DNA of 64,000 nucleotides from Spongiibacter taiwanensis (GTDB lineage: Bacteria; Pseudomonadota; Gammaproteobacteria; Pseudomonadales; Spongiibacteraceae), in NCBI RefSeq assembly GCF_023702635.1, contig NZ_CP098455.1:558001-622000 (forward strand). Direction: 5' to 3'. The notes under the pieces are model-generated. The model was not told where the DNA came from. It made no database searches and saw nothing but the letters and a program-made list of their open reading frames with translations. Numbering within the stretch: the first letter of the stretch is position 1; each line of letters starts with the position of its first letter. Shown piece by piece: positions 44,724-55,200 of this stretch. The translations under genes were made by a program, and so were the position numbers.

Positions 44724-44927
44724 ATGGTCATACCTCTGGTTCTTATTCTTTTATCGCTCTTGCTTATCGCGGCGAGTATTCGAATCCATCTCCGCACCCC
44801 GGATCAAAGCCCGCAATGCGAGTCACAAGAACATTCCTCAAGTGACGAATGTGGCATTTCTCCGCTTTCAACAACCTTCAACCCGCTTACACTCGGCTTT
44901 ACCGACGATGACGACCGCATCGACTGA
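44724..44927 (+). CDS. Small single-pass membrane protein (67 aa)
   Basis: Starts at ATG 44724 with GGAAG 8 nt upstream. It has one N-terminal membrane helix (IPLVLILLSLLLIAASI), then an acidic, Ser-rich soluble tail ending in DDDDRID with two cysteines. A longer frame from 44382 lacks coding character. Convergent with the TraG-like fragment. Function unknown. Confidence 0.45.
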   Translation: MVIPLVLILLSLLLIAASIRIHLRTPDQSPQCESQEHSSSDECGISPLSTTFNPLTLGFTDDDDRID

Positions 44928-44934
44928 CCGGTCG

Positions 44935-45880
44935 TCATCTTGAGTCTCTCCGGCTCGAACTACCTCCTGTCCGCCTTTTTGAGCCCATGTCATCGGAGTC
45001 CTCAGGCTCCTCACCAGTAACCATTGCATTCGCAGCCTTCGCCATATCATTCAAGGTTGATCTCGTCAGCCCTTTGTTAACGGACTCATTTTTCTCTTCC
45101 GCCTGTTTAGCTAACTGTTGCGGTGTGCGCTGCTCTTGCTTCCCGCCGATAGAATTTTTCTCCGCCTTCACCTTGTTTGGTTCGGTCTGGGCATCGACCT
45201 CGTCAACAAATGCCTGGTAAGCCTCCTGATCAGCTTTCTCACCTTCCGCCATGAAAGCTCTACAACCCTTCTCTTGAAGCGCAGCCAGCTCGCTCCCCAC
45301 CCCAGCGGTTGCTGCGGCGACCGCATCGCCAGCTATGGACGCTTCGTTAGCCACCGCCGCTGCTTTTTCTTCCACCCCAGGCGCCAAGCCTGCATTTGAC
45401 CCAGCATTAATACTGTGATCCATAGTTAATCCCGACGTCATCCCGATGTCAGCTAATCGCAAGATAGATTCGTTCGCTGCTTCTTGATCTGCCGGCTTGG
45501 TGCTACCCCTTCCATGCAGCGCCCATAACGATGCCGCCACCTCCGCCTGCTCTCTACCTTCCGCTGTATCAAGAAAGCGCGTTCCTACCAAAGACTGCTG
45601 TAAGTCCTGCACCGCCTATCCCAGCCCGAGATTCTGTATTGCCTGCCTAACTTGCCCCAGCCCCCCCAGCTTGAATTAGTTGGTTAGCCAGCACACCTTC
45701 GTCCACTTCTTGCTTAGCCCCCAAAGTGCTGGTCCGAGATTTTGCCTTCTCATAAGACTGTGATGCAGCCTCTACTTTGGAGTGAGCGGCATTGAGTTCC
45801 TTCGACTGCGCATGGTGTTGAGATTCCTTGAGCGTGTCCCGCTTATCGCTTCCGATGCTCGCATCGATGGCGCTAGTTCG
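44935..45880 (-). pseudogene. TraG-like conjugation protein, C-terminal fragment with frameshift and stop
   Basis: Two minus-strand frames join into one. The upstream part (DKRDTLKESQ..., KVEAASQSYEKAKSRTS, LANQLIQAGGAG) ends at a run of seven G near 45662. In the next frame the protein continues (GQVRQAIQNLGLG), meets TAG at 45616-45618, then goes on from AVQDLQQSLVGTRFLD to the stop at 44935. The coiled, Ala/Gln-rich texture with TMDHSINAGSNAGLAPG is like the C-terminus of TraG-type mating-pair stabilisation proteins of ICEs. Identification is tentative; the frame damage is seen directly. Confidence 0.45.
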
Positions 45881-46252
45881 TCGAAAAGCCCTGAAATCCA
45901 TTTCAAACTGGACGAGGTCGTGCTGGTTCCCGATATCGCCGCCTGGCGAAAGGGTCGCCCACTCATAATACCGGATGATCACAAGTTCATGACCAAACCC
46001 GACTGGATTTGTGAAATGACCTCGCCGGCAGCAAAGGATGTCTGTCTGCGGCGGAAGTTAGCGCTGTATGCCCAACTAGGCATAACGTATTTATGGCTGG
46101 CTACCCCTGAGCAGTGTGAAATCGAAACGTATCAGTGCACCGGTGACGAATGGGTGAAAACGGGTACCTTTTCCGGCTGTGAACCGGTGTGCGCTGAACC
46201 CGTTGCTGAATTGGATATGCCGGTTACTGCGCTACTGGGCAGGGACAACTAG
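45870..46252 (+). pseudogene. 5'-truncated Uma2-family (DUF820) nuclease-fold gene
   Basis: From about 45880 the plus strand encodes the Uma2 core: SPEIHFKLDEVVLVPDIAAWRKG, PDWICEMTSPAAKD, RRKLALYAQLGITYLWLA and EIETYQ. This restriction-endonuclease-like family normally has some 60 additional N-terminal residues with the ELIDGE motif. Here they are absent and replaced by sequence that reads as the TraG-like gene on the other strand, so the gene was cut by a rearrangement near 45875. A frame from ATG 45782 spans the junction but is probably not functional. Confidence 0.6.
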
Positions 46253-46327
46253 CCAGAAGACCAGCTTTAGGCCAGCAATGGTAAATAGCCCGCGAGTAAG
46301 ACGCTGCAATGAGAAAGGCGTCAATTG

Positions 46328-46500
46328 ATGACAAAACTTCACGGAGCTACGGCAAAATGGCGGCTGGAAGCGCGCGTCTCCAAGGAGATCCACCGTCAGC
46401 TTCAATGAAGCTGCCTTTCTGTCCGGACAGACGTTGTCCGGCTTCATCATTCGCTCCTTGTGCGAGTATCGTAAAAGTCTCTACTCGAAACCTCGATTAT
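46328..46500 (+). pseudogene. Frameshifted DUF1778/TacA-type antitoxin
   Basis: ATG 46328 opens a frame KWRLEARVSKEIHRQLQ that stops at TGA 46406. A one-base shift at that point restores EAAFLSGQTLSGFIIRSL, together the ribbon-helix-helix antitoxin pattern (RLEARVS...AA.L.GQTLS.FI). No GNAT toxin gene is present next to it. It is a decayed remnant of a toxin-antitoxin pair. Confidence 0.5.
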
Positions 46501-46582
46501 TCTTCGGGGAGATTACACCTGGATTTGCATTAGGTCTGTTTTGACCCGAAAATTATGCCAACTACATGATTGGTGTAAGACA

Positions 46583-47515
46583 ATGCGCTTAGTCCTCATC
46601 GCAGCTCTGGGATACCTCGTCTACAGTCAGATCAGCTTTGCCGGTGACTGGGCTGAGTACCTGTGCCCTGATAGTCACTTTCACGAAATAGATGAAATCG
46701 CCTATCGTAAGGAGTCCTTGAGCCCAAATCTTCTTAACGCGGAGGTAGAGCGAAAGGTCTATTCCGGATTCCACGACCACTTTTTCTTCTCTGGACAAGG
46801 GCGCCATAGCATCGTCACTGCCAGATATGCCAGAGGATCGTCAAAGGAGCAGGCCGTGCTGATTGGCGGCCGTAGCCCTGTCGTGGGTATCAATCTTCAG
46901 CTAGACCAAGGTGAAGTGGTTGGCCGGGTTTCACGGATGGCATACACCGGCCAGGTCATAGATGATGAACTGATCGCATATAAGCGCAAGGAACTGGTGG
47001 TGATTACGGCGATTGAAGGGATGGCAACTTCAAAATACTATTGCAGCGAATGCGGCACGGATAAGCCCATCACCATTGGCATCTTTAACATAGTTACAAG
47101 CTTACTAAAGCCAAACACGACTTTACCTGGGAGGAAGGGCTATGTTCAATTCGCATACCGCGAAGGTATCGCCGTTAACCATGGAATTGATTTGAACAGC
47201 GGATATTGCAACATTAAGTTTTCGGATGACCTAGATATAGTTGATTATGAGTGCGCAGTCAGATCCCGGCACTTATTGAACACTGCTAGACTAGAAGATC
47301 TTCGGTTAAATGACAAATACTACCGACCGCTACTCAGCTGGGATTTGTCGGAAGCGGTGACGTTTCTCCCCCCGGATAAGGAGACCTTGATGGGCCCATT
47401 TCCGGCGTTTGTACTAAAGGCTCCCTCAAAGGGTGGCGTGGTTTCAAGGGTTGTATTGCGAGGTAGAGAATCTCTTCTACTTAGGGCCGGCTTAAGGCCA
47501 TACGATAGCCGCTAG
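46583..47515 (+). CDS. Hypothetical exported protein (310 aa)
   Basis: Starts at ATG 46583, where a signal peptide (LVLIAALGYLVYSQISFAG) begins; the frame extends to 46541. The mature part has paired cysteines (YYCSECGTDKP; GYCNIKF; DYECAVRS) and beta-rich texture. No family recognised. A strong terminator follows immediately, so it is an independent unit. Confidence 0.5.
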   Translation: MRLVLIAALGYLVYSQISFAGDWAEYLCPDSHFHEIDEIAYRKESLSPNLLNAEVERKVYSGFHDHFFFSGQGRHSIVTARYARGSSKEQAVLIGGRSPVVGINLQLDQGEVVGRVSRMAYTGQVIDDELIAYKRKELVVITAIEGMATSKYYCSECGTDKPITIGIFNIVTSLLKPNTTLPGRKGYVQFAYREGIAVNHGIDLNSGYCNIKFSDDLDIVDYECAVRSRHLLNTARLEDLRLNDKYYRPLLSWDLSEAVTFLPPDKETLMGPFPAFVLKAPSKGGVVSRVVLRGRESLLLRAGLRPYDSR

Positions 47516-47516
47516 T

Positions 47517-47546
47517 CTGGGTGGCGTGCAGAAGGACGCCACCCAG
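47517..47546 (+). terminator. Rho-independent terminator
   Basis: A perfect 11-bp stem CTGGGTGGCGT / ACGCCACCCAG with an 8-nt loop is followed by CTATTCCTTTATTTT. It ends the transcript of the exported-protein gene, whose stop codon lies directly before it. Confidence 0.75.
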
Positions 47547-47548
47547 CT

Positions 47549-48011
47549 ATTCCTTTATTTTAAGCTGTTTTTGTTCTTTTCCGACAGGTAAATTTTACGG
47601 AGATTTTTAGCGTAATCGCGTCTGAGCTTTCTGAGTAATAGCTCGCTTGCGTCCAGTCGAATCGTTTTAATCCAAGTGTTGATTTTAATTTAAAACTGAC
47701 ACGAAATTTGCATCTAAAATTGACCCACCTCGTTAGTCACGATTATGGCGTTATTTTTGGTTTCCTTCCGCTTTGTTTTTCCTCCTGATTCGTCGTTGTG
47801 CGTCTCGGTAAAGACAAGTTGGAATTGTACAAACTTTCTGCTTTTTAATCGCGATTTTCTTGTTGATAGTAGGAACGTCTATAGGTTATCCAATTTTACA
47901 GACTGCTCTTCCGTTAAATATTGATGGCAAGCATTAATATCTGTATACGATCTTAAATCAACATCATTTCCCAAGGCCGGCTTCAATTAAAACGGCAAAC
48001 CTATGAGCCAA
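47549..48011. other. AT-rich noncoding stretch before the IS element, with short repeat B
   Basis: No plausible gene on either strand. At 47706-47729 it carries the second copy of the GCATCTAAAATTGACCCACC-type block also found at 44262, which resembles an IS21-family terminus. The rest is featureless AT-rich DNA into which the IS5-family element inserted at 48012. Confidence 0.4.
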
Positions 48012-49158
48012 GGGAATCTCTGCACAACCTCTAGAATTTGAGACAATTCTGCGACCACCCATTTTAACCGGACTACTGCATGAGCCAGCTTACCTTCGCC
48101 GAAGCCGAATACCAGAACAAAAAGCGTAAAACGCGGCGGGAGCTGTTCCTTGAAAAAATGGATGGCTTAATTCCCTGGGCCAAGCTGGAGAAGAGGCTTC
48201 GCAAGCACTATCCCAAGGGTGAGAATGGAAACCCGCCTTACCCGCTGCCCATTATGCTTCGGGTGCATTGCCTGCAATTGTTCTACAACCTCAGCGATCC
48301 GGCGATGGAGGATGCGTTGTACGAGATCGAGTCCATGCGCCGCTTTGCCGGGCTGCGATTGTCCGACCGGCTGCCAGATGAAAGCACCATTCTCCGCTTC
48401 CGTCATTTTTTAGAGCGCCACAAATTGGGCAAAGTGATCTTCGATACCGTGAGCGCCCAGTTGCGTCAGCAGGGCCTGATGATGCGTGAAGGCACCATTG
48501 TTGATGCCACGATTATCGCCGCGCCCAGCTCAACCAAGAATCAGGAGGGCGAGCGAGACCCCGAGATGCACCAGACCAAGAAAGGCAATGAATGGCACTT
48601 TGGCATGAAGATGCATATTGGCGTGGATGACCGGGACGGCTTGATTCACAGCATCGAGACCACATCCGCGAATGTGCATGATCTTAATGCGGCAGATCAG
48701 CTTCTATATGGAGAAGAACAGCGGGTCTGGGGTGATGCGGGTTATACCGGCATCCATAAGCGAGATGAATTTACAGATCGGGATGTCGATTGGCGTATTG
48801 CGCTACGCCCCGGCACCCGGCGCAAGCTGGCTGACCCGCTGCAGGAAATGCTGGAGGGGATAAAGGCCAGCGTTCGTGCAAAGGTTGAGCATCCGTTCCG
48901 GACGATCAAGCAGCAGTTTGGTTATGGGAAGGTTCGTTACCGTGGACTGGCGAAAAATACCAATCGCCTGTATGTCCTCTCAGCGTTCACCAACCTGCTG
49001 AGAGCGGAAAAATACCTGCCTTCGTAGGGAAGGTGCGTCTGTAGCCAGCCATATGGCTGACTACAGACAAGGCGGAACAGTAAATGGTGCTGTTTTGCGC
49101 AAATGGCGCGGGAAAACGACCATATTTTATGAGCGCGGGAAGTTGTGCAGAGCTTCCC
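48012..49158 (+). mobile_element. Complete IS5-family insertion sequence (1147 bp)
   Basis: Terminal inverted repeats GGGAATCTCTGCACAAC (48012) and GTTGTGCAGAGCTTCCC (ending 49158) match at 15 of 17 positions and frame one transposase gene. A target duplication cannot be settled because CCAA/CCCAA occurs ambiguously at both edges. Confidence 0.85.
48080..49027 (+). CDS. IS5-family DDE transposase
   Basis: 315 aa, intact. N-terminal DUF772-type domain (LPIMLRVHCLQLFYNLSDPAMEDALYE, in part; LPDESTILRFRHFLE). Catalytic residues: D in IVDATIIAAP, D in VWGDAGYTG, E in VEHPFRTIKQQFGYGKVRYRG. It has the usual length for the IS5 group and no frameshift, so it is probably active. It lies inside the island between decayed genes and the defence operon. 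Confidence 0.9.
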   Translation: MSQLTFAEAEYQNKKRKTRRELFLEKMDGLIPWAKLEKRLRKHYPKGENGNPPYPLPIMLRVHCLQLFYNLSDPAMEDALYEIESMRRFAGLRLSDRLPDESTILRFRHFLERHKLGKVIFDTVSAQLRQQGLMMREGTIVDATIIAAPSSTKNQEGERDPEMHQTKKGNEWHFGMKMHIGVDDRDGLIHSIETTSANVHDLNAADQLLYGEEQRVWGDAGYTGIHKRDEFTDRDVDWRIALRPGTRRKLADPLQEMLEGIKASVRAKVEHPFRTIKQQFGYGKVRYRGLAKNTNRLYVLSAFTNLLRAEKYLPS

Positions 49159-49429
49159 AAGACAATAGTGAGAAAGGACTTACCGGATTTACTTGTCTCA
49201 TATGCTCTGACGGGATACATTCTCCATAAATGTACTGAACTGGAGTGAGCAAAGTAATTCTTGAAACAACTTGTTTACTTGCATTCCAGATCGACTCTCA
49301 AATTGCATCGAATTTTGAACCATCTAACCGGAAACTAACTAACCGTTTTTCATCAAGTAGATATTTGAAAGTACGAGGGAATCAAATCCTGAAAATATTT
49401 GATATAAATGATTCAAATTCGCCTGTAAT
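49159..49429. other. AT-rich noncoding stretch between IS and drmC
   Basis: About 270 bp, no convincing gene. It is downstream of the minus-strand defence operon and should contain its transcription end; no clear hairpin with T-run is visible. Confidence 0.4.
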
Positions 49430-50236
49430 TCAACAGTCTAATTCTTCAAAGTTACAGGCTATTCCATCGAACCATCGGCGTAACTGCTCTACAGCAGGCC
49501 CCTGGAGTGCCACCCCCGCCTCAATTGACCGCTGCAACCCGTTCTCTGAAATATTGGCACTCCCCAGGTAACCCTTCATAGTATCGGTCGCCATTACCTT
49601 CGCATGAACGAGCGGCAACTGTCCGTTTGCCAGGGGCTTTGGAATAAGGATTTTTAGCGAACTTCCTTCGGCTTCCATCCAGTCGCAAAATGCTTTCAGG
49701 CCCGCCCGATCGCCATAATTGGGGCTTGGCCAGGTCATTACGGTAATAGATCTAGGGGCTGAGACATCTTTCCCTTTGTACACCTTCAGGTTGTTCACCC
49801 CATCAACACTCCAATATGGATTAACAATCAGAAGCTGCTCCTTCGCCTCAAACAACAATGCAGCCATGAAGCCTAGTAATGAACCCGCATTGGGCTGCAT
49901 CCAGCTCCATGGGGCATGAATGTTGTCCTCATACTCAGCGGGGGCTGTGGCCAATATTCTCTCTAACTCGGGATAATGGAGCCACATATCCATTTGCCCC
50001 ACCTGACTAGCTCTATAGGCCTGCCAGGGCACCGAGATAATTGCTGGGCTTGGCTTAACAGAAGACAGCCTTGCACTAAGTTCAGGGGGTAAGCAGCGGG
50101 TGTCTATAGAAACAGCCCCGCATAGCAGGGCATTGTTGATAGCGAGAGTCAGGTCATTGGCGATTTGCTTCGCCTGTCTAAATTGCATGCATCTGAAGCA
50201 CTGGAAAAGCGCCTCGTATAGCGCAGCGGAGTTCAC
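49430..50236 (-). CDS. drmC: DrmC-like phospholipase D-family protein of a DISARM-type system
   Basis: 268 aa, the usual DrmC length. A single HKD motif, H211-x-K213-x4-D218 (LVHAKVMATD), is followed by GYLGSANISENGLQ. The degenerate first half contains LLIVNPYWSVD. Members may act as nucleases. The GTG start overlaps the drmB stop (GTGA), so it is translationally coupled, and it is last in the operon, the place of drmC in DISARM loci. Family PLD is certain; DrmC identity rests on size and context. Confidence 0.75.
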   Translation of the reverse strand: MNSAALYEALFQCFRCMQFRQAKQIANDLTLAINNALLCGAVSIDTRCLPPELSARLSSVKPSPAIISVPWQAYRASQVGQMDMWLHYPELERILATAPAEYEDNIHAPWSWMQPNAGSLLGFMAALLFEAKEQLLIVNPYWSVDGVNNLKVYKGKDVSAPRSITVMTWPSPNYGDRAGLKAFCDWMEAEGSSLKILIPKPLANGQLPLVHAKVMATDTMKGYLGSANISENGLQRSIEAGVALQGPAVEQLRRWFDGIACNFEELDC

Positions 50237-52290
50237 TGCCAGAATCCTTCTGGTATCGTAATCATGGCGGATGGGTCCAGCGTGCCACCGTGTATATAGC
50301 TACGCGACAATCCATGGTTGAAAGTCTCGCAACCTAAAACCTCTTGAATACAGCCGCTGCAGGCCGCGCCGCGATCGGAGCAAATAGGATCGAAAACGCA
50401 CGTCAGCGCAAAATTGGATGCGTCGTTAAACCAGGCAAGCTGATGGTGACGGAAGAGTGTAAGCAGGCCGCCCGCTGTATAGTTTTGAACGCTTGTCACA
50501 TAGAGCAGTATCGACAGATCCATTGGCAGGAGATATTCCATCACCGACTTTTCATCGTAACCGGTATGAGGCTTGATCGTCGCAAGCAAGCTGTGGCTGA
50601 TGGAGTGGAGAAGATGGAATGGGGCGCTTTCCCTAAGCGGCCGGTCTTTTGTTGCCCCCAACACGTCTGGCGGCGACATGGATAGTGCCGGACAGTTCAG
50701 CAGCAAATAAGCTTTGGCTCTAACTTCGTCGTCAACCACATCACTACCTGGATTTTCCCAACCTGCCTGTTCTACACACCAGCGTAAAACGGCGCATGGG
50801 TCAAGCTTGATCTCAATGGCCTCAGTTTCCGCTGGCAGCGCATAAAACAGTTGCTTCCCTGCATAACGCGACGAGGCCACGTCTTGATATGGGCTTAGCA
50901 CGACTGGCGGTACACCATCCCCTTCGGGGGGCGATGATAGCTCTCTGGTGAATCCAAGGCTCGCCAACACGACATTGACCTGTGGATAATGCGAGACCTC
51001 TTTAACGTGAAAACGTTCCTTGAGCAGTGCTATCGAGTTATATGTATCGCTTCGTTCCTCGGGGCAAGATATCTGGTCTGCGTACCGCTTTGTTGTTTCT
51101 CGCTCTTTGAAATCCTGCGGAAGCAACACCGCCTCGACCGCTCTGCGGTTATGAACCAAGGTAGCGAGCAACTCATCGTTGTGAATGTATTCTTCCACGC
51201 CCGCAAAGACGCCCTGCGCGCGCTTCAACTCTCCCTCAAGCTCTGTGATCTTGTCCTTTGAAAGTTGCTGCATTGTTTGCAGCGTATCTTCAGGAAGACC
51301 CATTTGATCTAGCTGGGAAAGCACATTGCGTTGTTTGTTCAGCTCTTTGGTGATGCGTTCAATTTCTCCGTCGTCAGGGCCTGCCTTGCCGACAGAATCG
51401 CGTAGGTAGTTGATTAGGTCTTCCCCGCTGGCAAGGCCAAGCAACGCACTCGCAATACCCTGGCCGACATCTTTCCCCAGCGGAGTCAACGGATCATCAA
51501 TGCCACCTGCAAGAGCCATGGCATTGGCAACCATGCGCCCTGTTGATTCGTTCAAGCATAAATACTGAATGTTTTTTGGATACAGACGGTCTTTATTTGT
51601 AACCGGTGTCGCCCTCAGACTGGACTGGGCACTGTCTGGATAGAGCGACAAGCAGGACCGGCAGTCTGGTTGCAGCGAGTGAAATTGATCACCGTTATCC
51701 ATATCCACAAAATTACTTTGAAACACACCGCCGCCGGTTGCCTCGTACTTCAGGTTAGAGGATCGTCTTGCTCCACCTGGCGTCTGTAGCGGAATCATCA
51801 CCCCGCAACGGTGGATGGCAATCAGCTTAAGCTGCTTCATGTGGCCGTTACAGCCCGGGTAGCGGCAAGGGATATACGGCTTTCCGCCGGCTCTTCGGAT
51901 GCGGCGATGAGCTTCAGATCGCTTATCGGACTCATCCCGCGGGTTCAGGTGGTAGTCGAGTTTCTTGCAAACGCTGCAGGTCAAAAGCATCGGAAACGGG
52001 TCAACATACACACCGTCCGGCGATACTATTTTGATCTCGTCGTGATACTCGAGCGCGCGCTCCAAGGCTGGGTCAATGACGGCATTGGTCAGTTCACCCC
52101 ATTGCTTTATCACACGCGAAGCAACTGAGATGAGCTGCTGAGCATCAATTCGACTCGCATCCTCATCATTGTTTGAGACCCCTGCGACCTTTGCGTAGCT
52201 GTAGTTTTGAAGGCGGACAATATTGCCTGGCAGTAGCCCGTCGTAAAACAATTTGCTTTTATTAATACCCTCATCCAAAAAGCCAGCCAT
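50233..52290 (-). CDS. drmB: DrmB-like DUF1998 protein of a DISARM-type system
   Basis: 685 aa. The C-terminal DUF1998 domain has HSISHSLLATIKPHTGYDEKS, the DLSILLYVTSVQNYTAGGL helix and a zinc-type cluster CSDRGAACSGCIQEVLGCETFNHGLSRS. Two further Cys pairs lie N-terminally (LLTCSVCKKL, CRYPGCNGH), and a coiled coil lies near residues 300-370. DrmB binds the DrmA helicase, and the DrmAB complex loads on DNA with a 5' overhang. Start and drmA stop overlap as TAATG. Confidence 0.78.
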   Translation of the reverse strand: MAGFLDEGINKSKLFYDGLLPGNIVRLQNYSYAKVAGVSNNDEDASRIDAQQLISVASRVIKQWGELTNAVIDPALERALEYHDEIKIVSPDGVYVDPFPMLLTCSVCKKLDYHLNPRDESDKRSEAHRRIRRAGGKPYIPCRYPGCNGHMKQLKLIAIHRCGVMIPLQTPGGARRSSNLKYEATGGGVFQSNFVDMDNGDQFHSLQPDCRSCLSLYPDSAQSSLRATPVTNKDRLYPKNIQYLCLNESTGRMVANAMALAGGIDDPLTPLGKDVGQGIASALLGLASGEDLINYLRDSVGKAGPDDGEIERITKELNKQRNVLSQLDQMGLPEDTLQTMQQLSKDKITELEGELKRAQGVFAGVEEYIHNDELLATLVHNRRAVEAVLLPQDFKERETTKRYADQISCPEERSDTYNSIALLKERFHVKEVSHYPQVNVVLASLGFTRELSSPPEGDGVPPVVLSPYQDVASSRYAGKQLFYALPAETEAIEIKLDPCAVLRWCVEQAGWENPGSDVVDDEVRAKAYLLLNCPALSMSPPDVLGATKDRPLRESAPFHLLHSISHSLLATIKPHTGYDEKSVMEYLLPMDLSILLYVTSVQNYTAGGLLTLFRHHQLAWFNDASNFALTCVFDPICSDRGAACSGCIQEVLGCETFNHGLSRSYIHGGTLDPSAMITIPEGFWQ

Positions 52291-55200
52291 TAGCGATCTC
52301 CCAGTGCTTCTAAAAGGTCTTCCGAGATAGATTCATTTACGCGAACTGAGACGCTGATTTCAATATCCCGCAAACTGCGCATCGGCCGATTACCCAATAT
52401 GCGCTCCAGTGCTTCTGCAGGGCGCGCAGTAGCAAGCTGGCTGGGCAGATTCTCCAACCCATGCAGAACCCGTGTAATCGCCTTATCCAGCTGCATTTCA
52501 TATTTTGCCAGCACACGATGATCGAAGAACGCGCGGGCAAAATCTGGAACACCAAGAGACTCTTTCAGCTGCGTGCGAAGACCATCCGCGGCGCCATTGG
52601 TGGTATCCCGAAGCGCGTCACGCAGGTTTCCAGCGCTCTTCAGAATTCCCTCACCACACCCTGGGTGATTGACCATCCAGTTCAGGATTGCGGCGTTAAC
52701 CACCCCCGGCAGGGTCTTTTGGAGCAGGTTGGGAGCAAAGCGGTTAACCGGCACGCTCTCCACCATTCTATCCATGAAGAGGTGATAATCCTGGAAGTCC
52801 AAAAAGACATTCGTTTGAAACAGGGTCTTGCTGTTCAGGACGTTTAGAACGACGCCCGGCTCAACCCGGCCTGCGCGCGCCGAAGCCTGAAGGTATTCTG
52901 ATATGGACTTAGGCCAGCCCGCCATAATCATAAAGTTCAGGCGATGCATGTCGACGCCATGCGAAACAACGCTCGTGGCGACTACTTGGCGGAATGGATC
53001 ATCCGGCCGCTTGCGCTCAATGTGGTGGATGATTCCTTGGATATGGTCCAGCGTTGAGTTGCCGTCCAAATGTTCGTAGACACGCCCCATTCCCTCTTGA
53101 AACTCATCGAGCGCCCGGTGAATGTCCGTGTTGTCGTTCATTGAGTTGCTGTATAGCAAACAGGTATTCAGGTAGGTCTCGATGTAATCGAGCAGCACTG
53201 GCGCTTTGCTAACATCGACGCCGAGAGTGTCACAGACTGACTTCGGGTTAGCAGTAAGCTCTGCTCTCCATTCGTCAATCATTGTGAGAAACTTGGTGCT
53301 CGCCAACGCAGAGCTACGCTGCATGATACGGCCACTGCCAATCGGCAGTATCCCGGCGTACCAGCGTTGAATTAACGGCTTGCCATCCTCACCCAGTTCG
53401 ACCCGCGAATAAAATGACTCTCCCCGCTTCATCCCTGGCGAAGGAAAGCGGCGGGCATGCTTTTGATACAGGTGGTGAATATGGTCTTCATACCCTTTGA
53501 TGGTAGCCGTGGCCGACAACACCTTGGGTTCACGGCATCCCTGCGCCATCTGGAGCGCCCGCATTGTGGACTCATAGTGTGCGTCAAAGTTACCGGTGTT
53601 TTCTTTGAGCAGGTGAAGCTCATCCTGAAGGATAAAGGAGATGCCCGCTTTCAGGCCGGGTGGTGATGGCACCACTCTCACGGCCGACGTTTTGGTGTTG
53701 TTAGGACAGGAGTCCGATTGGTATTCCCCGTCGCTATCGCGGGTGATGGATCGATGCTCACACTTCGTTGTCGAGCTGAAACCGTGAACCGGGCAGAAAT
53801 ACGGCGCGCTGCCTAAGAGCGCCTTGAAGCGACGGTTGTGGCCTATAACCGATAGTTTGTCGATGGTACCTACCAGCACGGTTGGGAGATAGCGGTAAAC
53901 CTCTTCATCCGACACATAGATACCCAGCTCCCCGCGCGTACCCTCGCCATACGTACCCTCTGGCATTTCAGTGTTCGACCAGCATTCAGGGTTCTCGCAG
54001 ACATGCTTCAGCCTGGCGTCCGGAATATCGGTGACGACCTTGATACTGTCCTGGTGATTGCAGTAGGGGCAGTCACTGATGAATTGCAGCTTCTCTCTTG
54101 AGCGCGCATCCAGCTTGGGCAAGAAATATTGCTCAGCGTTGTTGTAGTTGGAGCTGATACCGCTGGGCGTACCACCCCCGGTAAAATACCCAATAGTGAA
54201 AGGGTGCCCCGCGAGGGTGGCTCCCTCCCTGACCTTGATACGGTTGGCTTGGGCAACGGCATAGGAAAGGCGCTGAAACTGCTGCACGGACAGCATGCGC
54301 AGTGGGAACTTCATCCACGCCGTGGGTCCGTATAGGCGCTGGTACATCCGCTCGTAGAACATGGCCATAACGATGATGCCCATATAGGCTTCGGTTTTAC
54401 CGCCGCCGGTGGCAAACCAGAGTACCTCGGCTGTCGAGAGATGATCCGTTAACTCCGACTCTGGGCTGCAGCGCTCATACACCGCCCTGACCTGCGTCAG
54501 AATGAACCCTAATTGGAACAGCCGCCACTGATCGATGGGTTTGCCTTGATGCTTAAAGCTCTCCAACATCGACTCATTCATCCACTTGAACGCTTGCAAG
54601 AGCTTGGGATGGGTCTCCAGCAGTGATACGCCATCGTCGATATTGGCCTTTTCTGCAACCAATAGCGCGCGCTCAGCCATGGCGACTTCTGCTTCGGACT
54701 CTTTGCCGGCGGCCAACATGCCGTCAATCTGCTTTTGCCACTCGAGCAAATAGGCATCCATTGCGGCAACCAATCCTTTGAGGGTTGGTACCGGATTCGT
54801 GGACAGATGAGCGAAGGATGGCTCTGAGGACATGCCCAACTCAGCGGGGCTCGGGTTCTTGATTCTGCTCAGCCCTGACACCGGGATGGCGTTGGTGCCA
54901 TAGTGATTGTCGGCAATCTGCTCGATGGACGTGGTGATGCCATACCCTGGCACCCCGTCGTTTTCCATATACCGGTAATCCTTCGGCGCCAGCTTGTGGG
55001 GCAAAAGGTGGCCTTGCCCGGCGACCAGCTTGGTATTAAACCGGACATCAAACAGGAAGGCGCTGGAATCCAGGCCAAACGCTCTGGCCTCATCCCGCGT
55101 GGTGATGTTTTCCAGATAGATTTCGACAAGATGGGCGTTTGGCCGATCGCTCAGGCTGACTGGAGCTTTGCGGATGCGGGCCCGCAGGCGCACATTGTGC

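Noticed and set aside
44766-44785. Second tRNA-end-like sequence (TATTCGAATCCATCTCCG)
   Set aside because: Shares only TTCGAATCC with the 36492 fragment, no acceptor strand or CCA; chance match, not an internal att site.
45782-45880. Extended N-terminus of the Uma2 frame
   Set aside because: This part is better explained as the opposite strand of the TraG-like fragment; the frame across the junction is fortuitous.
48008-49162. Target-site duplication of the IS5-family element
   Set aside because: CCAA appears at both edges but overlaps the right inverted repeat, so duplication length and sequence cannot be decided.
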